Positions 26,208 to 34,497 of a DNA stretch of 64,000 nt are shown here, one piece after another. A program made the translations under genes and the position numbers. The first letter of the stretch is position 1, and every line of letters begins with the position of its first letter. This DNA comes from Sphingopyxis sp. (lineage in GTDB: Bacteria > Pseudomonadota > Alphaproteobacteria > Sphingomonadales > Sphingomonadaceae), in assembly GCA_002733865.1 (NCBI GenBank), contig NVXM01000031.1:34995-98994 (forward strand). The letters are read 5' to 3'. The notes below the pieces were generated by a model that was given only the letters and a program-made list of their open reading frames with translations, did no database searches and was not told the origin of the DNA.

Positions 26208-26222
26208 CGGCGCGCGTTAGCT

Positions 26223-26258
26223 GAAGGCGCGGTGCTAGGCTAGCGAAACCGCGCCTTC
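26223..26258. terminator. Hairpin, possible terminator of the glycine-zipper gene
   Basis: GAAGGCGCGGT pairs with ACCGCGCCTTC across a 14-base loop. A T-rich stretch (TTTAATTC) follows on the plus side only, while on the minus side, the direction of the neighbouring gene, no T run follows. It may stop transcription from the glycine-zipper gene before the MATE gene, but less efficiently than a canonical terminator. Confidence 0.55.
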
Positions 26259-26289
26259 TTTAATTCACAGCGTCCAAAGTGTTTGGCGC

Positions 26290-26580
26290 TTATCTTGGAT
26301 CGTCAGGATAACCGCGGAGACCGTAGCAGTCATCATCAAGGCGACCATTGCGGTCATAGCCATCGCAGCCGTCATCCTTGTCGATGAAATAACCGCCAGC
26401 AGCACCGGCCGCGGCACCGATCGCCGCACCCTGGAGTACGTCACCACCGGTAATGGCACCAATGGCAGCCCCTGCTGCAGCACCGGCTCCAGCGCCTTCA
26501 GCTGCATAATTTTCTGCGCAGGCAGTCAGGCTGAGCGCGGCCGTTGCTGCCAATGCCAGTTGCTTTGTCCGTGTGATCAT
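26290..26580 (-). CDS. Glycine-zipper lipoprotein
   Basis: The 96-residue protein has a lipoprotein signal (LALAATAALSLTACAE) followed by a glycine-zipper helix (GAGAGAAAGAAIGAITGG) repeated once (GAAIGAAAGAAGGYF), and an acidic Cys-containing tail. Such small outer-membrane lipoproteins (SlyB/YMGG type) support envelope integrity. The start at 26580 is chosen for the AGGAGA ribosome site six bases upstream; two earlier ATGs are in frame but overlap that site. Confidence 0.8.
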   Translation of the reverse strand: MITRTKQLALAATAALSLTACAENYAAEGAGAGAAAGAAIGAITGGDVLQGAAIGAAAGAAGGYFIDKDDGCDGYDRNGRLDDDCYGLRGYPDDPR

Positions 26581-26839
26581 CTTCATTCTCCTCATATCAT
26601 CGCTTGTGCCCCATTAAACACATTGATCGGTCGATGGTTCCTGAATGGCAGACAATTGCAGGCCAGATCGCTTCGCTGTTGCGACCAGCCGTTTTGGTTG
26701 CGTGGTGTCGATAGGCCGCAAAATGGCCTTTCGGAGAAAATCGGGCGCTATGTCCGGTGACCCCGGAATGACGGATTTAGCAGTTGCACCGCCGGCTCGG
26801 CCTCTGCCATGAGGCGACGGTCATATTCGGGGAACTTTC

Positions 26840-28198
26840 ATGCTATCGGCAATCGGACTTATCGGTGGACTGGGGCTGCTTATCTGGATGACCGTGCGCG
26901 GGGTGAATATCCTGATCGCAGGTCCAGTGGCGGCGGCAGTCGTCGCGTTGACCAGCGGCATTGCCTGGTTGCCACCGCTCGCCGCAGCGGGCGCGCCGGA
27001 TTTTGCTACCGCTTATATGGAAGGCTTTGTCGGCTTTTTTCAGAGCTGGTTCTTCATGTTCTTGCTGGGCGCGATATTTGGCGAGATCATGGGTGCCAGC
27101 GGCGCGGCGGCCAGCGTGGCCCACTGGGTGATCGAGAAAATAGGGATCAAGCATGCGGTGCTGGCAGTCGTCGCTGCCTGCGCCATATTGACCTATGGCG
27201 GCGTCAGCGTGTTCATTGTCTCGTTCAGCGTCTATTCTCTCGCGGTGCATCTTTTCCGCGAGGCGGATTTACCGCGGCGGTTTATCCCGGCTGCTCTCGC
27301 ATTTGGGTCCGTCACTTTCACCATGACCAGTGCTGGCTCCCCAGAAATCCAGAATCTGATCCCGATGGAATATCTCGGCACCACCGCTTATGCCGGGTGG
27401 CAAGTCAGCCTGGTGATCGCGTTATTCATGGCAACCACCGGGCATTTCTGGCTCAACCATATGGTAAAGCGCGCGGTCGCCAAGGGCGAACATTTTGTCG
27501 GTCGCGAAAGCGATGACCATAATACGGATTATACCAATCTGCCCGCCCCGCTGCTTTGCATTCTGCCGCTGGTTGCCGTGCTCGCGGTGTTTCTCGTCTT
27601 CCAATATCCGCAGGATATGGGACCGCTTTCGGCGATCCTGCCGCAAGAGTCCTTGGACAAATGGGCGCTGGTGGCGGCGCTCGGATCCGGGGCCGTGGTG
27701 GCGCTGATCGTTGGCTATCAGAAGCTGAAATCGATGCCCGACGCCTTTTCGCGGGGTGCGACCAGTGCGGTAGTGGCGATTACCAACACCTGCGCAGTGG
27801 TAGGCTTCGGTTCGGTCGCGAAACTGTCACCAGCCTTTCAGGAAGCGCTGGTGATGGTCCAGAATATTCCGGGCAGCCCGCTGATCGGCGCGGCGATTGC
27901 GGTGACTGTGATCGCGGGTCTGACCGGTTCCGCATCGGGCGGCCAGTCGATCGCCCTCCCCCTGATTGCGCCGCACTATCTGGATGCCGGTGCACAACCG
28001 GATGAGCTCCACCGGGTCGTCGCCATCTCCTCCGGCGCGCTCGATAGCCTGCCGCACAATGGTTATGTCGTAACCACGATCCGCGCGGTCTGCGGCGAGA
28101 CGCACAAGGATGCCTATGGGGCGGTCGGGGCACTGACGGTAGTGATACCGGTGGTCGGTACGATTCTGGCGGTGATCCTGTTCACGATGTTCGGATGA
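26840..28198 (+). CDS. GntP family permease
   Basis: The 452-residue membrane protein has about 12 helices with GntP-family motifs: GAIFGEIMGASGAAASVAHWV, TYGGVSVFIVSFSVYSLAV, a central loop, and GLTGSASGGQSIALPLI followed by SSGALDSLPHNGYVV. GntP relatives carry gluconate, other sugar acids or hydroxy-/keto acids with protons; the beta-hydroxybutyrate permease subgroup looks closest, but the substrate is not fixed. Its stop overlaps the start of the GNAT gene (ATGA). Confidence 0.85.
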   Translation: MLSAIGLIGGLGLLIWMTVRGVNILIAGPVAAAVVALTSGIAWLPPLAAAGAPDFATAYMEGFVGFFQSWFFMFLLGAIFGEIMGASGAAASVAHWVIEKIGIKHAVLAVVAACAILTYGGVSVFIVSFSVYSLAVHLFREADLPRRFIPAALAFGSVTFTMTSAGSPEIQNLIPMEYLGTTAYAGWQVSLVIALFMATTGHFWLNHMVKRAVAKGEHFVGRESDDHNTDYTNLPAPLLCILPLVAVLAVFLVFQYPQDMGPLSAILPQESLDKWALVAALGSGAVVALIVGYQKLKSMPDAFSRGATSAVVAITNTCAVVGFGSVAKLSPAFQEALVMVQNIPGSPLIGAAIAVTVIAGLTGSASGGQSIALPLIAPHYLDAGAQPDELHRVVAISSGALDSLPHNGYVVTTIRAVCGETHKDAYGAVGALTVVIPVVGTILAVILFTMFG

Positions 28199-28689
28199 GC
28201 GTTACGACGCGCCTTTATCGAGCCGACGATCGTCAGGCTTTTATCGATCTCAACCGCGACTGGATTGAGGAATATTTTGTCCTCGAGGACAGCGACCGCA
28301 AACAATTGGAAGAATTGGAAGCATCTATCCTGGGTAAAGGCGGGCAGATTGTCGTGGCCGAACAGGACGGGCTTGTGGTTGGGGCCGGTGCTATCCTGCC
28401 GCCGCATCACGACCCCGATGACGGCCGGAGCTGGCTGGAGATCATCAAGATGGCGGGGTGCAAGGACTTGCGCGGACTGGGCATCGGCCAGAAAGTGATG
28501 GATGCGCTGATCGTGCAGGCCCGCGCGATGGATGCCGACGCGATCTGGCTGGAGACCAATGCCGATCTGAAGGCTGCCGTCCGATTGTATGAGCGCAGCG
28601 GCTTTCGCCATCTCGGTACAGACGAATTGTGGCCGACGCCTTATGCGCGTTGCAATGTGCAGATGGTGCTGTTGTTGGGAGACAGCTAA
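28195..28689 (+). CDS. GNAT family N-acetyltransferase
   Basis: The 164-residue protein has the acetyl-CoA-binding motif LRGLGIGQKVMDALI and the C-terminal LYERSGFRHLG typical of GNAT enzymes. It starts inside the stop of the GntP gene (ATGA), so both are translated together. The acceptor is unknown; the pairing suggests it modifies or protects against a compound carried by the permease. Confidence 0.88.
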   Translation: MSVTTRLYRADDRQAFIDLNRDWIEEYFVLEDSDRKQLEELEASILGKGGQIVVAEQDGLVVGAGAILPPHHDPDDGRSWLEIIKMAGCKDLRGLGIGQKVMDALIVQARAMDADAIWLETNADLKAAVRLYERSGFRHLGTDELWPTPYARCNVQMVLLLGDS

Positions 28690-28772
28690 GGAGGCCATTT
28701 TTCCGGGTGCTTCCCTTGTGCCAGCCGTGCTTCGACGGGCTCAGGGCTAGTGGAGCTTCAAAGTCTAGCGCC

Positions 28773-29369
28773 CTATTTCAGCCGTTCGATCTTGCTCGCC
28801 GCTTCGTCGATGATCGCGGCGACATCCAGAATTTTCTCCGAGTCCTTTTCCTCTTCGGCCAGCCGGATGCGGACCGCGCTTTTCAGATTGTGCATCGCGC
28901 GACGGATCGAGGCTCCGTCGCTGGCTTCTCCCATCTTCGAGACGCCATCCAGCCGTTCGAGAATATGGTCGATATGCTCCTGCTCCTCCGCGAGCTTGGC
29001 GGAGCCGCATTCGGTGATCGAGTAGATTTTCTTGCCGTCCTCACCGAGCGCTTCGCCGATCAGGTCCATTTCCGCCATCAGGGTCAGCGTCGGATAAACG
29101 ATACCCGGACTCGGCGCATAATGGCCGCCGGTCATTTCCTCGATCTGGCGGATCAGGTCATAGCCGTGCCGGGGTTCCTCGGCGATCAGGTGGAGCAGGA
29201 CCAGCCGCAATTCGCCGCGCCGGAACATCCGCCCGCGCCGCTTGCCCTTGGCTCCTTCAAAGGCGGCCTCAGCAAAGGCGCGCGCAAATTTTTGGCCGAC
29301 TTCCGGGTTCCAGCCGCGGCCCCGACGCCCGCCGGATCTGCCCGGTCCAAATTTTCTTCCATGCATCAT
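28773..29369 (-). CDS. PadR family transcriptional regulator with Arg/Gly-rich N-terminus
   Basis: The 198-residue protein has the PadR winged-helix domain (about residues 50-125): GELRLVLLHLIAEEPRHGYDLI, then SPGIVYPTLTLMAEMDLI, and YSITECGSAKL. The C-terminal helices would make the dimer interface. The first 45 residues are rich in Arg, Gly and Phe (MHGRKFGPGRSGGRRGRG), a feature seen in some PadR proteins that may add DNA contacts. It is divergent from the esterase gene. A perfect palindrome at 29402-29417 lies 33 bases upstream of its start, so autoregulation is likely. Confidence 0.88.
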   Translation of the reverse strand: MMHGRKFGPGRSGGRRGRGWNPEVGQKFARAFAEAAFEGAKGKRRGRMFRRGELRLVLLHLIAEEPRHGYDLIRQIEEMTGGHYAPSPGIVYPTLTLMAEMDLIGEALGEDGKKIYSITECGSAKLAEEQEHIDHILERLDGVSKMGEASDGASIRRAMHNLKSAVRIRLAEEEKDSEKILDVAAIIDEAASKIERLK

Positions 29370-29401
29370 AATCAGATCTTTCTTGTTTAACTAAGTTATT
29401 T

Positions 29402-29417
29402 TTAAGATATATCTTAA
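29402..29417. promoter_or_regulatory. Perfect 16-base palindrome, probable PadR operator
   Basis: TTAAGATATATCTTAA is perfectly palindromic and lies in the 216-base gap between padR and the esterase gene, close to the padR start. PadR proteins bind such AT-rich palindromes; the link to this PadR is inference. Confidence 0.55.
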
Positions 29418-29585
29418 TACAATCTTTGAAAAGAGTGCCAGGCGAAAAAGTTCGTAAGTCTCTCGAAACTCTTTGAAATAACTTTTGCTTCGCCGGGGGC
29501 AACGGCGAGCGGAGATTGCATGAAGATGTTGGACTAACCGCAACAAGCTGTTAATCGAGCAGTTAATATCAATCAGGAGTCATCC

Positions 29586-30713
29586 ATGGACATCCCAATT
29601 CACGGCCAATGTGATCCCCGCTTTGAGGCGGTAAAAACGGCATTCGAGCGAAATTTCACGGAGCATGGCGATCTGGGCGCTTCCGTTGCGATCACGCTGG
29701 ATGGTGAATTTGTTGTCGACCTGTGGGGCGGCCATCTGGATGAGGACCGCAGCCAGCAGTGGCAGGAAGATACGCTGGTCAATGTCTGGTCCAGCACCAA
29801 GACGATGGCGGCGATGTCGCTGCTGCTGCTTGCCGATCGCGGCGCAGTCGATCTTCATGCACCGGCCGGCAATTATTGGCCGGAATTCGCCCAAAATGGC
29901 AAAAAAGATATCGAAGTCCGGCATTTTCTGAGCCATTCTGCTGGCCTGTCGGGCATGGACAAGAAGGTCGATGGCGATGCGCTCTACGACTGGGAATGGA
30001 TGACGAAGGCTCTGGCAGAACAGGAACCTTGGTGGAAGCCGGGCAGCCAGTCGGGCTATCACGCTCTGACCCAGGGCCATCTGATCGGTGAAATCGTCCG
30101 CCGGGTGACCGGTCAGACGATCGGCAATTTCTTCCGTCAGGAAATCGCCGAGCCAACCGGCGCGGATTTTCATATCGGCGCGGATGCGTCGCTGGACCAG
30201 CGTATCGCCAATCTCGTTCCGCCGCCAAGCCGACCCTCGCCCCCTTCGGATTCGATCGCCGGTCGCACCTTCGCCAATCCAGGTGTCGATGCCACAGACC
30301 CGAGAAAAAGGGCATGGCGCGCAGCCGAAATTCCCGCAGCCAATGGTCAGGGCAACGCCCGCAGTATTGTCCGCGCACAAACCGCGATGGCCAATGGCGG
30401 CGAAGCCTTTGGCAAAACCATAATGTCGGAAGGCGGGACCAGACGCATTTTCGAGAAACAGACCGAAGGCGTTGATCTGGTGCTGGGTCTGCCGCTGACC
30501 TTCGGCATGGGATATGGTCTGAACAACCCGGCCATGCCGCTCAGTCCCAATACAAACACCGCCTTCTGGGGCGGCTATGGCGGATCATCGGTGATCGTCG
30601 ACCAGGATGCCAGACTGTGCTTTTCCTATGTCATGAACAAAATGCAGTCCGGACTGGTAGGCGATCCGCGGGGATTTGGTCTGGCGGCAGCGATGTATAT
30701 GTCGAAGCAATAG
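29586..30713 (+). CDS. Serine hydrolase of the class C beta-lactamase/esterase fold
   Basis: The 375-residue protein belongs to the beta-lactamase-related family that includes EstB-like esterases. The catalytic motif SxxK is Ser69-Ser-Thr-Lys72 (NVWSSTKTMAAM); the Tyr motif falls at SGYHALTQGHLIG. No signal peptide is visible, so it is probably cytoplasmic, which argues against an antibiotic-degrading role. It follows a GGAG ribosome site at about 29576. It is divergent from padR, which may regulate it. Confidence 0.85.
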   Translation: MDIPIHGQCDPRFEAVKTAFERNFTEHGDLGASVAITLDGEFVVDLWGGHLDEDRSQQWQEDTLVNVWSSTKTMAAMSLLLLADRGAVDLHAPAGNYWPEFAQNGKKDIEVRHFLSHSAGLSGMDKKVDGDALYDWEWMTKALAEQEPWWKPGSQSGYHALTQGHLIGEIVRRVTGQTIGNFFRQEIAEPTGADFHIGADASLDQRIANLVPPPSRPSPPSDSIAGRTFANPGVDATDPRKRAWRAAEIPAANGQGNARSIVRAQTAMANGGEAFGKTIMSEGGTRRIFEKQTEGVDLVLGLPLTFGMGYGLNNPAMPLSPNTNTAFWGGYGGSSVIVDQDARLCFSYVMNKMQSGLVGDPRGFGLAAAMYMSKQ

Positions 30714-30804
30714 AGCGATATTGCGACATTTCCCATAATGGCTAGTCGGCATGCCGGCCCGCCCCGGCTAGTAAGTCTCCATCACCTTTCAGGATGGAGG
30801 CCAT

Positions 30805-31593
30805 ATGCATTTGGGAATTACCGGCAAGAAGGCTCTGGTCAATGGCGGCAGCGCCGGACTGGGCCGCGGCGCCGCGCTGGCGCTGGCGCGCGAGAAAACC
30901 GAACTGTTCATTACAGCTCGCGGCGAGGAGCGGCTGATGAAAGTCTGCGAGGAGCTAGCCCGCGAAACCGGTGCCAATATTACACCCATTATCGCCGATC
31001 ACAGCAGCGACGAGGGCCGCGAGCATATTCTCTCCATCTGCCCCGATCCTGACATTCTGGTGGCGACTTGCTCCCCTCCCCCCTTTTCCGGCGACTTTCG
31101 CACCGTCGACCGCAATGACTGGGAAGAGGCGCTGTCGCTGACCCTGCTCAGCCCCGTCGAGTTTATCAAATCGGTGATCGACGGCATGGTCGAGCGCAAA
31201 TGGGGCCGGATCGTCAATATCGCGACCGGCGCAGCCAAATATCCCGCCGCCATGCGAGTGCTGTCGGGGCCCCCGCGTGCAGCGCTGGTCAATTATACCG
31301 TCGCGGTGGCCAAGCAGGTCGCCCGCCATGGCGTGACGATCAACAATATCCTGCCCGGCATGCATCATACGCCGGGTATCCGCGGTATGTTCGACAGCCA
31401 GGCGGAAGCCAATGGCACCAGCTATGACGAAGAAGTCGCGAAGTTCGTCAAGCAGGTGCGGATCCCGGTCGGCCGCTTTGGTGATGCGGAAGATATGGGG
31501 ATGTTCGTCGCGATGTTCTGCAGCGAAATGGCCGGCTATGCGACGGGGCAAAGCCTTGTGGTCGATGGCGGGATGGGCAATTCGTTATTTTGA
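30805..31593 (+). CDS. SDR-fold protein with non-canonical active site (BKR-like subgroup)
   Basis: The 262-residue Rossmann protein has a glycine-rich nucleotide loop (NGGSAGLGRG, residues 12-21) and the C-terminal NNILPGMHHTPG and ATGQSLVVDGG of short-chain dehydrogenases. Where the catalytic Tyr-x-x-x-Lys should lie, aligned by the flanking NNILPG, the sequence reads SGPPR, so Tyr and Lys are both replaced. The NNAG motif is ATCSPPP instead. This matches the beta-ketoacyl reductase-like subgroup known to lack the tetrad (cd05344 type). Reductase activity should not be assumed; an NAD(P)-binding or altered catalytic role is possible. Stands alone between the esterase and BLUF genes. Confidence 0.82.
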   Translation: MHLGITGKKALVNGGSAGLGRGAALALAREKTELFITARGEERLMKVCEELARETGANITPIIADHSSDEGREHILSICPDPDILVATCSPPPFSGDFRTVDRNDWEEALSLTLLSPVEFIKSVIDGMVERKWGRIVNIATGAAKYPAAMRVLSGPPRAALVNYTVAVAKQVARHGVTINNILPGMHHTPGIRGMFDSQAEANGTSYDEEVAKFVKQVRIPVGRFGDAEDMGMFVAMFCSEMAGYATGQSLVVDGGMGNSLF

Positions 31594-31669
31594 GCCCGGA
31601 CGTTGACCGCTCGACTATTGCTCCGGGCAAGCCTAGCATCGCCTGATCACGGCAAAGGACACCCGGACA

Positions 31670-32071
31670 ATGACAGTTCATCAACTCATCTATGCGTCGC
31701 GGCCCTTTGGATTTGATGAAGCGGTGTTGAATGGTATTTTGGTCGGCGCGCGGCGCTATAACGCCGAACATGATATCACCGGAGCCTTGATCTGCCGCGC
31801 CGATCTCTATCTCCAGCTGCTGGAAGGACCTGATGAAACGGTCAAGGCGCTATACCGGCAGATCACCACCGATAACCGCCATGTAGAAGTGGAACAGCTG
31901 CTATCGCGATCCGCTGATCAGCGCATGTTCCCGGACTGGGCAATGCTTCACGATCCCGCGAAATCCTGGCTATGGAACGCAGAAGAAATCAGCGATGGCG
32001 CGCTACGGCGAGCGAGCGAGGAAGAGATTGTCGCGGTATTTGAACGGTCAGCGAAAGATGCTGCGCCTTGA
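31670..32071 (+). CDS. BLUF-domain blue-light photoreceptor
   Basis: The 133-residue protein is a short BLUF protein that should bind FAD and sense blue light. The flavin-site residues are present: Tyr8 (QLIYAS), Asn31 (ARRYNAEHDITG) and Gln49 (LYLQLLEG), and MFPDWAM gives the Met/Trp region. There is no output domain beyond two C-terminal helices, so it acts through a partner. No obvious partner is adjacent. It is monocistronic, with an AAAGGA-type ribosome site. Confidence 0.92.
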   Translation: MTVHQLIYASRPFGFDEAVLNGILVGARRYNAEHDITGALICRADLYLQLLEGPDETVKALYRQITTDNRHVEVEQLLSRSADQRMFPDWAMLHDPAKSWLWNAEEISDGALRRASEEEIVAVFERSAKDAAP

Positions 32072-32113
32072 TCCGAAAACCCATCGCCAAACCCATGAAT
32101 GCCGACCGCTCCA

Positions 32114-32182
32114 GCCTCTCCCGAAGGGAGAGGCCAGCAAGACTTGAGAGCGAAGCGAACTAGTCGCGTTCGGTGAGGGGTT
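32114..32182. repeat. Left arm of a long inverted repeat around the DUF559 pseudogene
   Basis: This stretch begins with a CCTCTCCC/GGGAGAGG hairpin and continues to GGTGAGGGGTT. Read in reverse complement the segment 32553-32636 matches it along nearly its whole length, with one insertion in the middle. The stop codon of the pseudogene lies inside this arm. It belongs to the dispersed CTCTCCC hairpin family also seen at 38152-38172 and 59052-59073. Confidence 0.75.
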
Positions 32183-32543
32183 GATCCCCTTCATTTACGC
32201 GCACTGCCTGCCGGATTTCCTCGAGGACGCTGTCGAGATTATTGAACACGTCCGAGTTCCAGAAACGGATCACCCGATAGCCCGCGATTACCATAACGGC
32301 GTCGCTATTCTGGTCCGACACATTATCCGCATGCTGACCGCCATCCAGCTCAATGATCAGACTGGCGGAATGTCAGACAAAGTCAGCGATATAATCATCA
32401 AATGGGACCTGAAACCGGAACTTTGCTTTTCCAGCTGCCGATTGCGCAGGCGCGACCAGAGCAGGCATTCCGCATCAGTCTTCTTGCGTCTGAGGTCTCT
32501 GGCGTCCGAGTTTTCTTGCGACGGGAGTCAGCCGCGTTTTCAT
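32160..32543 (-). pseudogene. Broken DUF559 (Vsr-like endonuclease) gene
   Basis: The minus strand from ATG 32543 to TAG 32162-32160 encodes pieces of a DUF559 protein, a small PD-(D/E)xK endonuclease-like family, in three frames. The first frame gives MKTRLTPVARKLGRQ up to QTQED; the second gives DAECLLWSRLRNRQLEK; the third gives AKFRFQVPFDDYIADFV, then a TGA where a Cys is usual, then LIIELDGGQHADN and GYRVIRFWNSDV. Two frameshifts and one nonsense codon are therefore needed, so the gene is dead. It sits between the two arms of an inverted repeat. Confidence 0.85.
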
Positions 32544-32552
32544 GGAGGTCCC

Positions 32553-32636
32553 TAACCCCTCACCCACTGCGACTAAACGCCTTCGCTTTGCTTCGGCGTC
32601 AAGTCTTGTTGCCCTCTCCCTCCGGGAGAGGAAAGT
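32553..32636. repeat. Right arm of the inverted repeat around the DUF559 pseudogene
   Basis: This arm starts TAACCCCTCACCC and ends in the CCTCTCCC-type hairpin. It is the reverse complement of 32114-32182 apart from scattered changes and about ten extra bases. It may serve as a terminator for BLUF-side or grpE-side transcripts, but its full length points to an element boundary. Confidence 0.75.
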
Positions 32637-32680
32637 TCAAATCACTCGGATTGTGAAACCAGACCGAAGGGCACTCGAAC

Positions 32681-33289
32681 CTACTCCGCCTTCTTCGCTA
32701 CCCCGACGAAGGCCGGCCGCAGCAGCCGGTCCTTGATCATATAGCCGGCCTGCATTTCCTGCACGATGGTGCCCGGTTCATGCTCATCGGTGGGGATTTC
32801 GATCATCGCCTGGTGCTGGTTCGGGTCGAGCGGGAGGCCTACGGCGGCGACGCGCTTGATGCCGTTTTTCTCGAACACCGACTGGAGTTCGCGGCCCGTG
32901 GCTTCGATGCCGTTGATCAGGCCCTTCCACTTTTCCTCGTCCTTGACCTCGGCAGGAATCGCCTCCAGGGCGCGCTGCATATTGTCCATCACCGACAGAA
33001 TGTCGCGAGCGAAGCTGGTCGCGGCGTAGGCGCGAGCGTCCTGCGCGTCTTTTTCGAGACGGCGGCGGACATTCTGGGTTTCTGCCTGCGCGTAGAGCAC
33101 AGCCTGCTGGGCTTCGGCCAGTTCATTTTCCAAAGCCTCGATACGATTGTCGGAATTTTCCGGCTGCGGCGCTTCGCCATCATTTTCGTTTGCGCCGCCA
33201 TCTTTCATCGACTCTGGCACGCCATCGAGCTCAGCCGCTGCTGCTGCATCGTCATTTTTATCTTCGGGATTTGACTTGGTATCACTCAT
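32681..33289 (-). CDS. grpE: Nucleotide exchange factor GrpE
   Basis: GrpE releases ADP from DnaK. From the ATG at 33289 it has 202 residues: an acidic, Ala-rich N-terminus, the long dimerising helix (RIEALENELAEAQQAVLYAQAE), and the C-terminal beta domain with TDEHEPGTIVQEMQAGY and DRLLRPAFVGVA. A GTG four codons further upstream is in frame. It follows hrcA directly and is presumably co-transcribed with it, away from dnaK-dnaJ. Confidence 0.96.
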   Translation of the reverse strand: MSDTKSNPEDKNDDAAAAAELDGVPESMKDGGANENDGEAPQPENSDNRIEALENELAEAQQAVLYAQAETQNVRRRLEKDAQDARAYAATSFARDILSVMDNMQRALEAIPAEVKDEEKWKGLINGIEATGRELQSVFEKNGIKRVAAVGLPLDPNQHQAMIEIPTDEHEPGTIVQEMQAGYMIKDRLLRPAFVGVAKKAE

Positions 33290-33311
33290 TGCTTGGATCA
33301 CTCTATTTTCA

Positions 33312-34361
33312 TTATTTCGACAGCAAACGGGACAGGGTTTGCGCGGTGAAGTCTACCATGGGTACGATCCGCGCGTAATTCAACCTCGTCGGGCCGATTA
33401 CACCGACCACGCCGACCACCTGTCCGTCGCCGTCTTTGTAGGGGGCCGCTATCACAGATGAGCCGGAAAGCGAGAATAATTTATTCTCCGCACCGATAAA
33501 TATTTTCGCCGCTTCGGCATCGCGGGCATTGTCGAGCAGACGAGCGATTTCCTGCTTGCCTTCCAGTTCGTCGAGCAGCCGCCGGACCCGGTCGAGATCG
33601 GCCAGCGCGCTATCGTCCTTGAGCAGATTGGCCTGTCCGCGCACGATGAGAACCGGTCGGTCGGAGGGATCGCGGCTCCAGGTGACCATGCCCGCCTTGA
33701 CCAGCTCTTCCGATGCCTTGTCGATCGCCAGTTCGCCGGCGCTGATCTCCCGGTCAAGCCGCAGCAGCGCCTCACTGAGCGTCAGCCCGCTGAAGCGCGC
33801 AGAAAGATAGTTGCTCGCTTCCACCAGTGCAGATTCCGAGACGCCTTGCGGCAAATCGAGCACGCGGTTTTCGACGACACCGTCTTGCGACACGAGGATC
33901 GCCAGTCCCTGCCCTTCGGACAGTTTTACAAAGCTGAATTGTTTCAGCAGCGGCTCGCGTTTGGGCACGAGCACCAGACCCGCACAGGATGACAGGCCGG
34001 ACAGAATAGAAGTAGTGGCGCGCAGCGCGTCCTCGACCGGACCCTGCTCGGTGATCTGCCGCTCGATCGCTTCGCGTTCCTGCTGCGACGGTTCCGCCGC
34101 CTGCATCATGCCATCGACAAACAGCCGCAGGCCCAGCTCGGTTGGCACCCGCCCGGCGCTGGTGTGCGGCGCTGCGAGCAGTCCCAGTTCCTCAAGGTCC
34201 TGCATGACATTGCGGATCGAGGCGGGGGAGAGTTCGAGGCCCGGCGCTTTCGAGATGGTGCGCGAGCCGACCGGGGTGCCGCTGTCGAGATAGGATTCGA
34301 CGACGACACGAAAGATGTCCTGCGCGCGAGTGGTCATTTCGGTGATCGGGGTGTTGGTCAT
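33312..34361 (-). CDS. hrcA: Heat-inducible transcriptional repressor HrcA
   Basis: The 349-residue HrcA has an N-terminal winged helix (SYLDSGTPVGSRTI, LSPASIRNVMQDLEELGLL), the GRVPTELGLRLFVDG motif, a central inserted domain and the GAF-like C-terminal domain with VVGVIGPTRLNYARIVPMVD. HrcA represses groESL via the CIRCE element in many alphaproteobacteria; no CIRCE is visible before hrcA or dnaK here, so its target is probably elsewhere. A second ATG at 34337 is possible. It is divergent from rph. Confidence 0.96.
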   Translation of the reverse strand: MTNTPITEMTTRAQDIFRVVVESYLDSGTPVGSRTISKAPGLELSPASIRNVMQDLEELGLLAAPHTSAGRVPTELGLRLFVDGMMQAAEPSQQEREAIERQITEQGPVEDALRATTSILSGLSSCAGLVLVPKREPLLKQFSFVKLSEGQGLAILVSQDGVVENRVLDLPQGVSESALVEASNYLSARFSGLTLSEALLRLDREISAGELAIDKASEELVKAGMVTWSRDPSDRPVLIVRGQANLLKDDSALADLDRVRRLLDELEGKQEIARLLDNARDAEAAKIFIGAENKLFSLSGSSVIAAPYKDGDGQVVGVVGVIGPTRLNYARIVPMVDFTAQTLSRLLSK

Positions 34362-34415
34362 TGTTTGTTAGATAGGATGAATCTCAATACGTTTCCAGCG
34401 CGCAATTATGGGCTG

Positions 34416-34497
34416 CTGTGCTCCGCACTTGATGCGGAGCTGGCTAGGCGATAAGCACTCTCCACCTCCAGAGCTCCGCATCAAGTGCGGAGCACAG
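34416..34497. repeat. Family A inverted-repeat element (copy 1)
   Basis: An 82-base element with nearly perfect terminal arms of the form GTGCTCCGCACTTGATGCGG (left) and its complement on the right. It lies between divergent hrcA and rph and would form a hairpin in both transcripts. Other copies: 36140-36217, 38058-38135, 43920-43997 and 51171-51249. Confidence 0.85.

Noticed and set aside
32072..32680. Small frames at 32181-32736 as genes
   Set aside because: They run through the DUF559 pseudogene and repeat arms and have no independent support.
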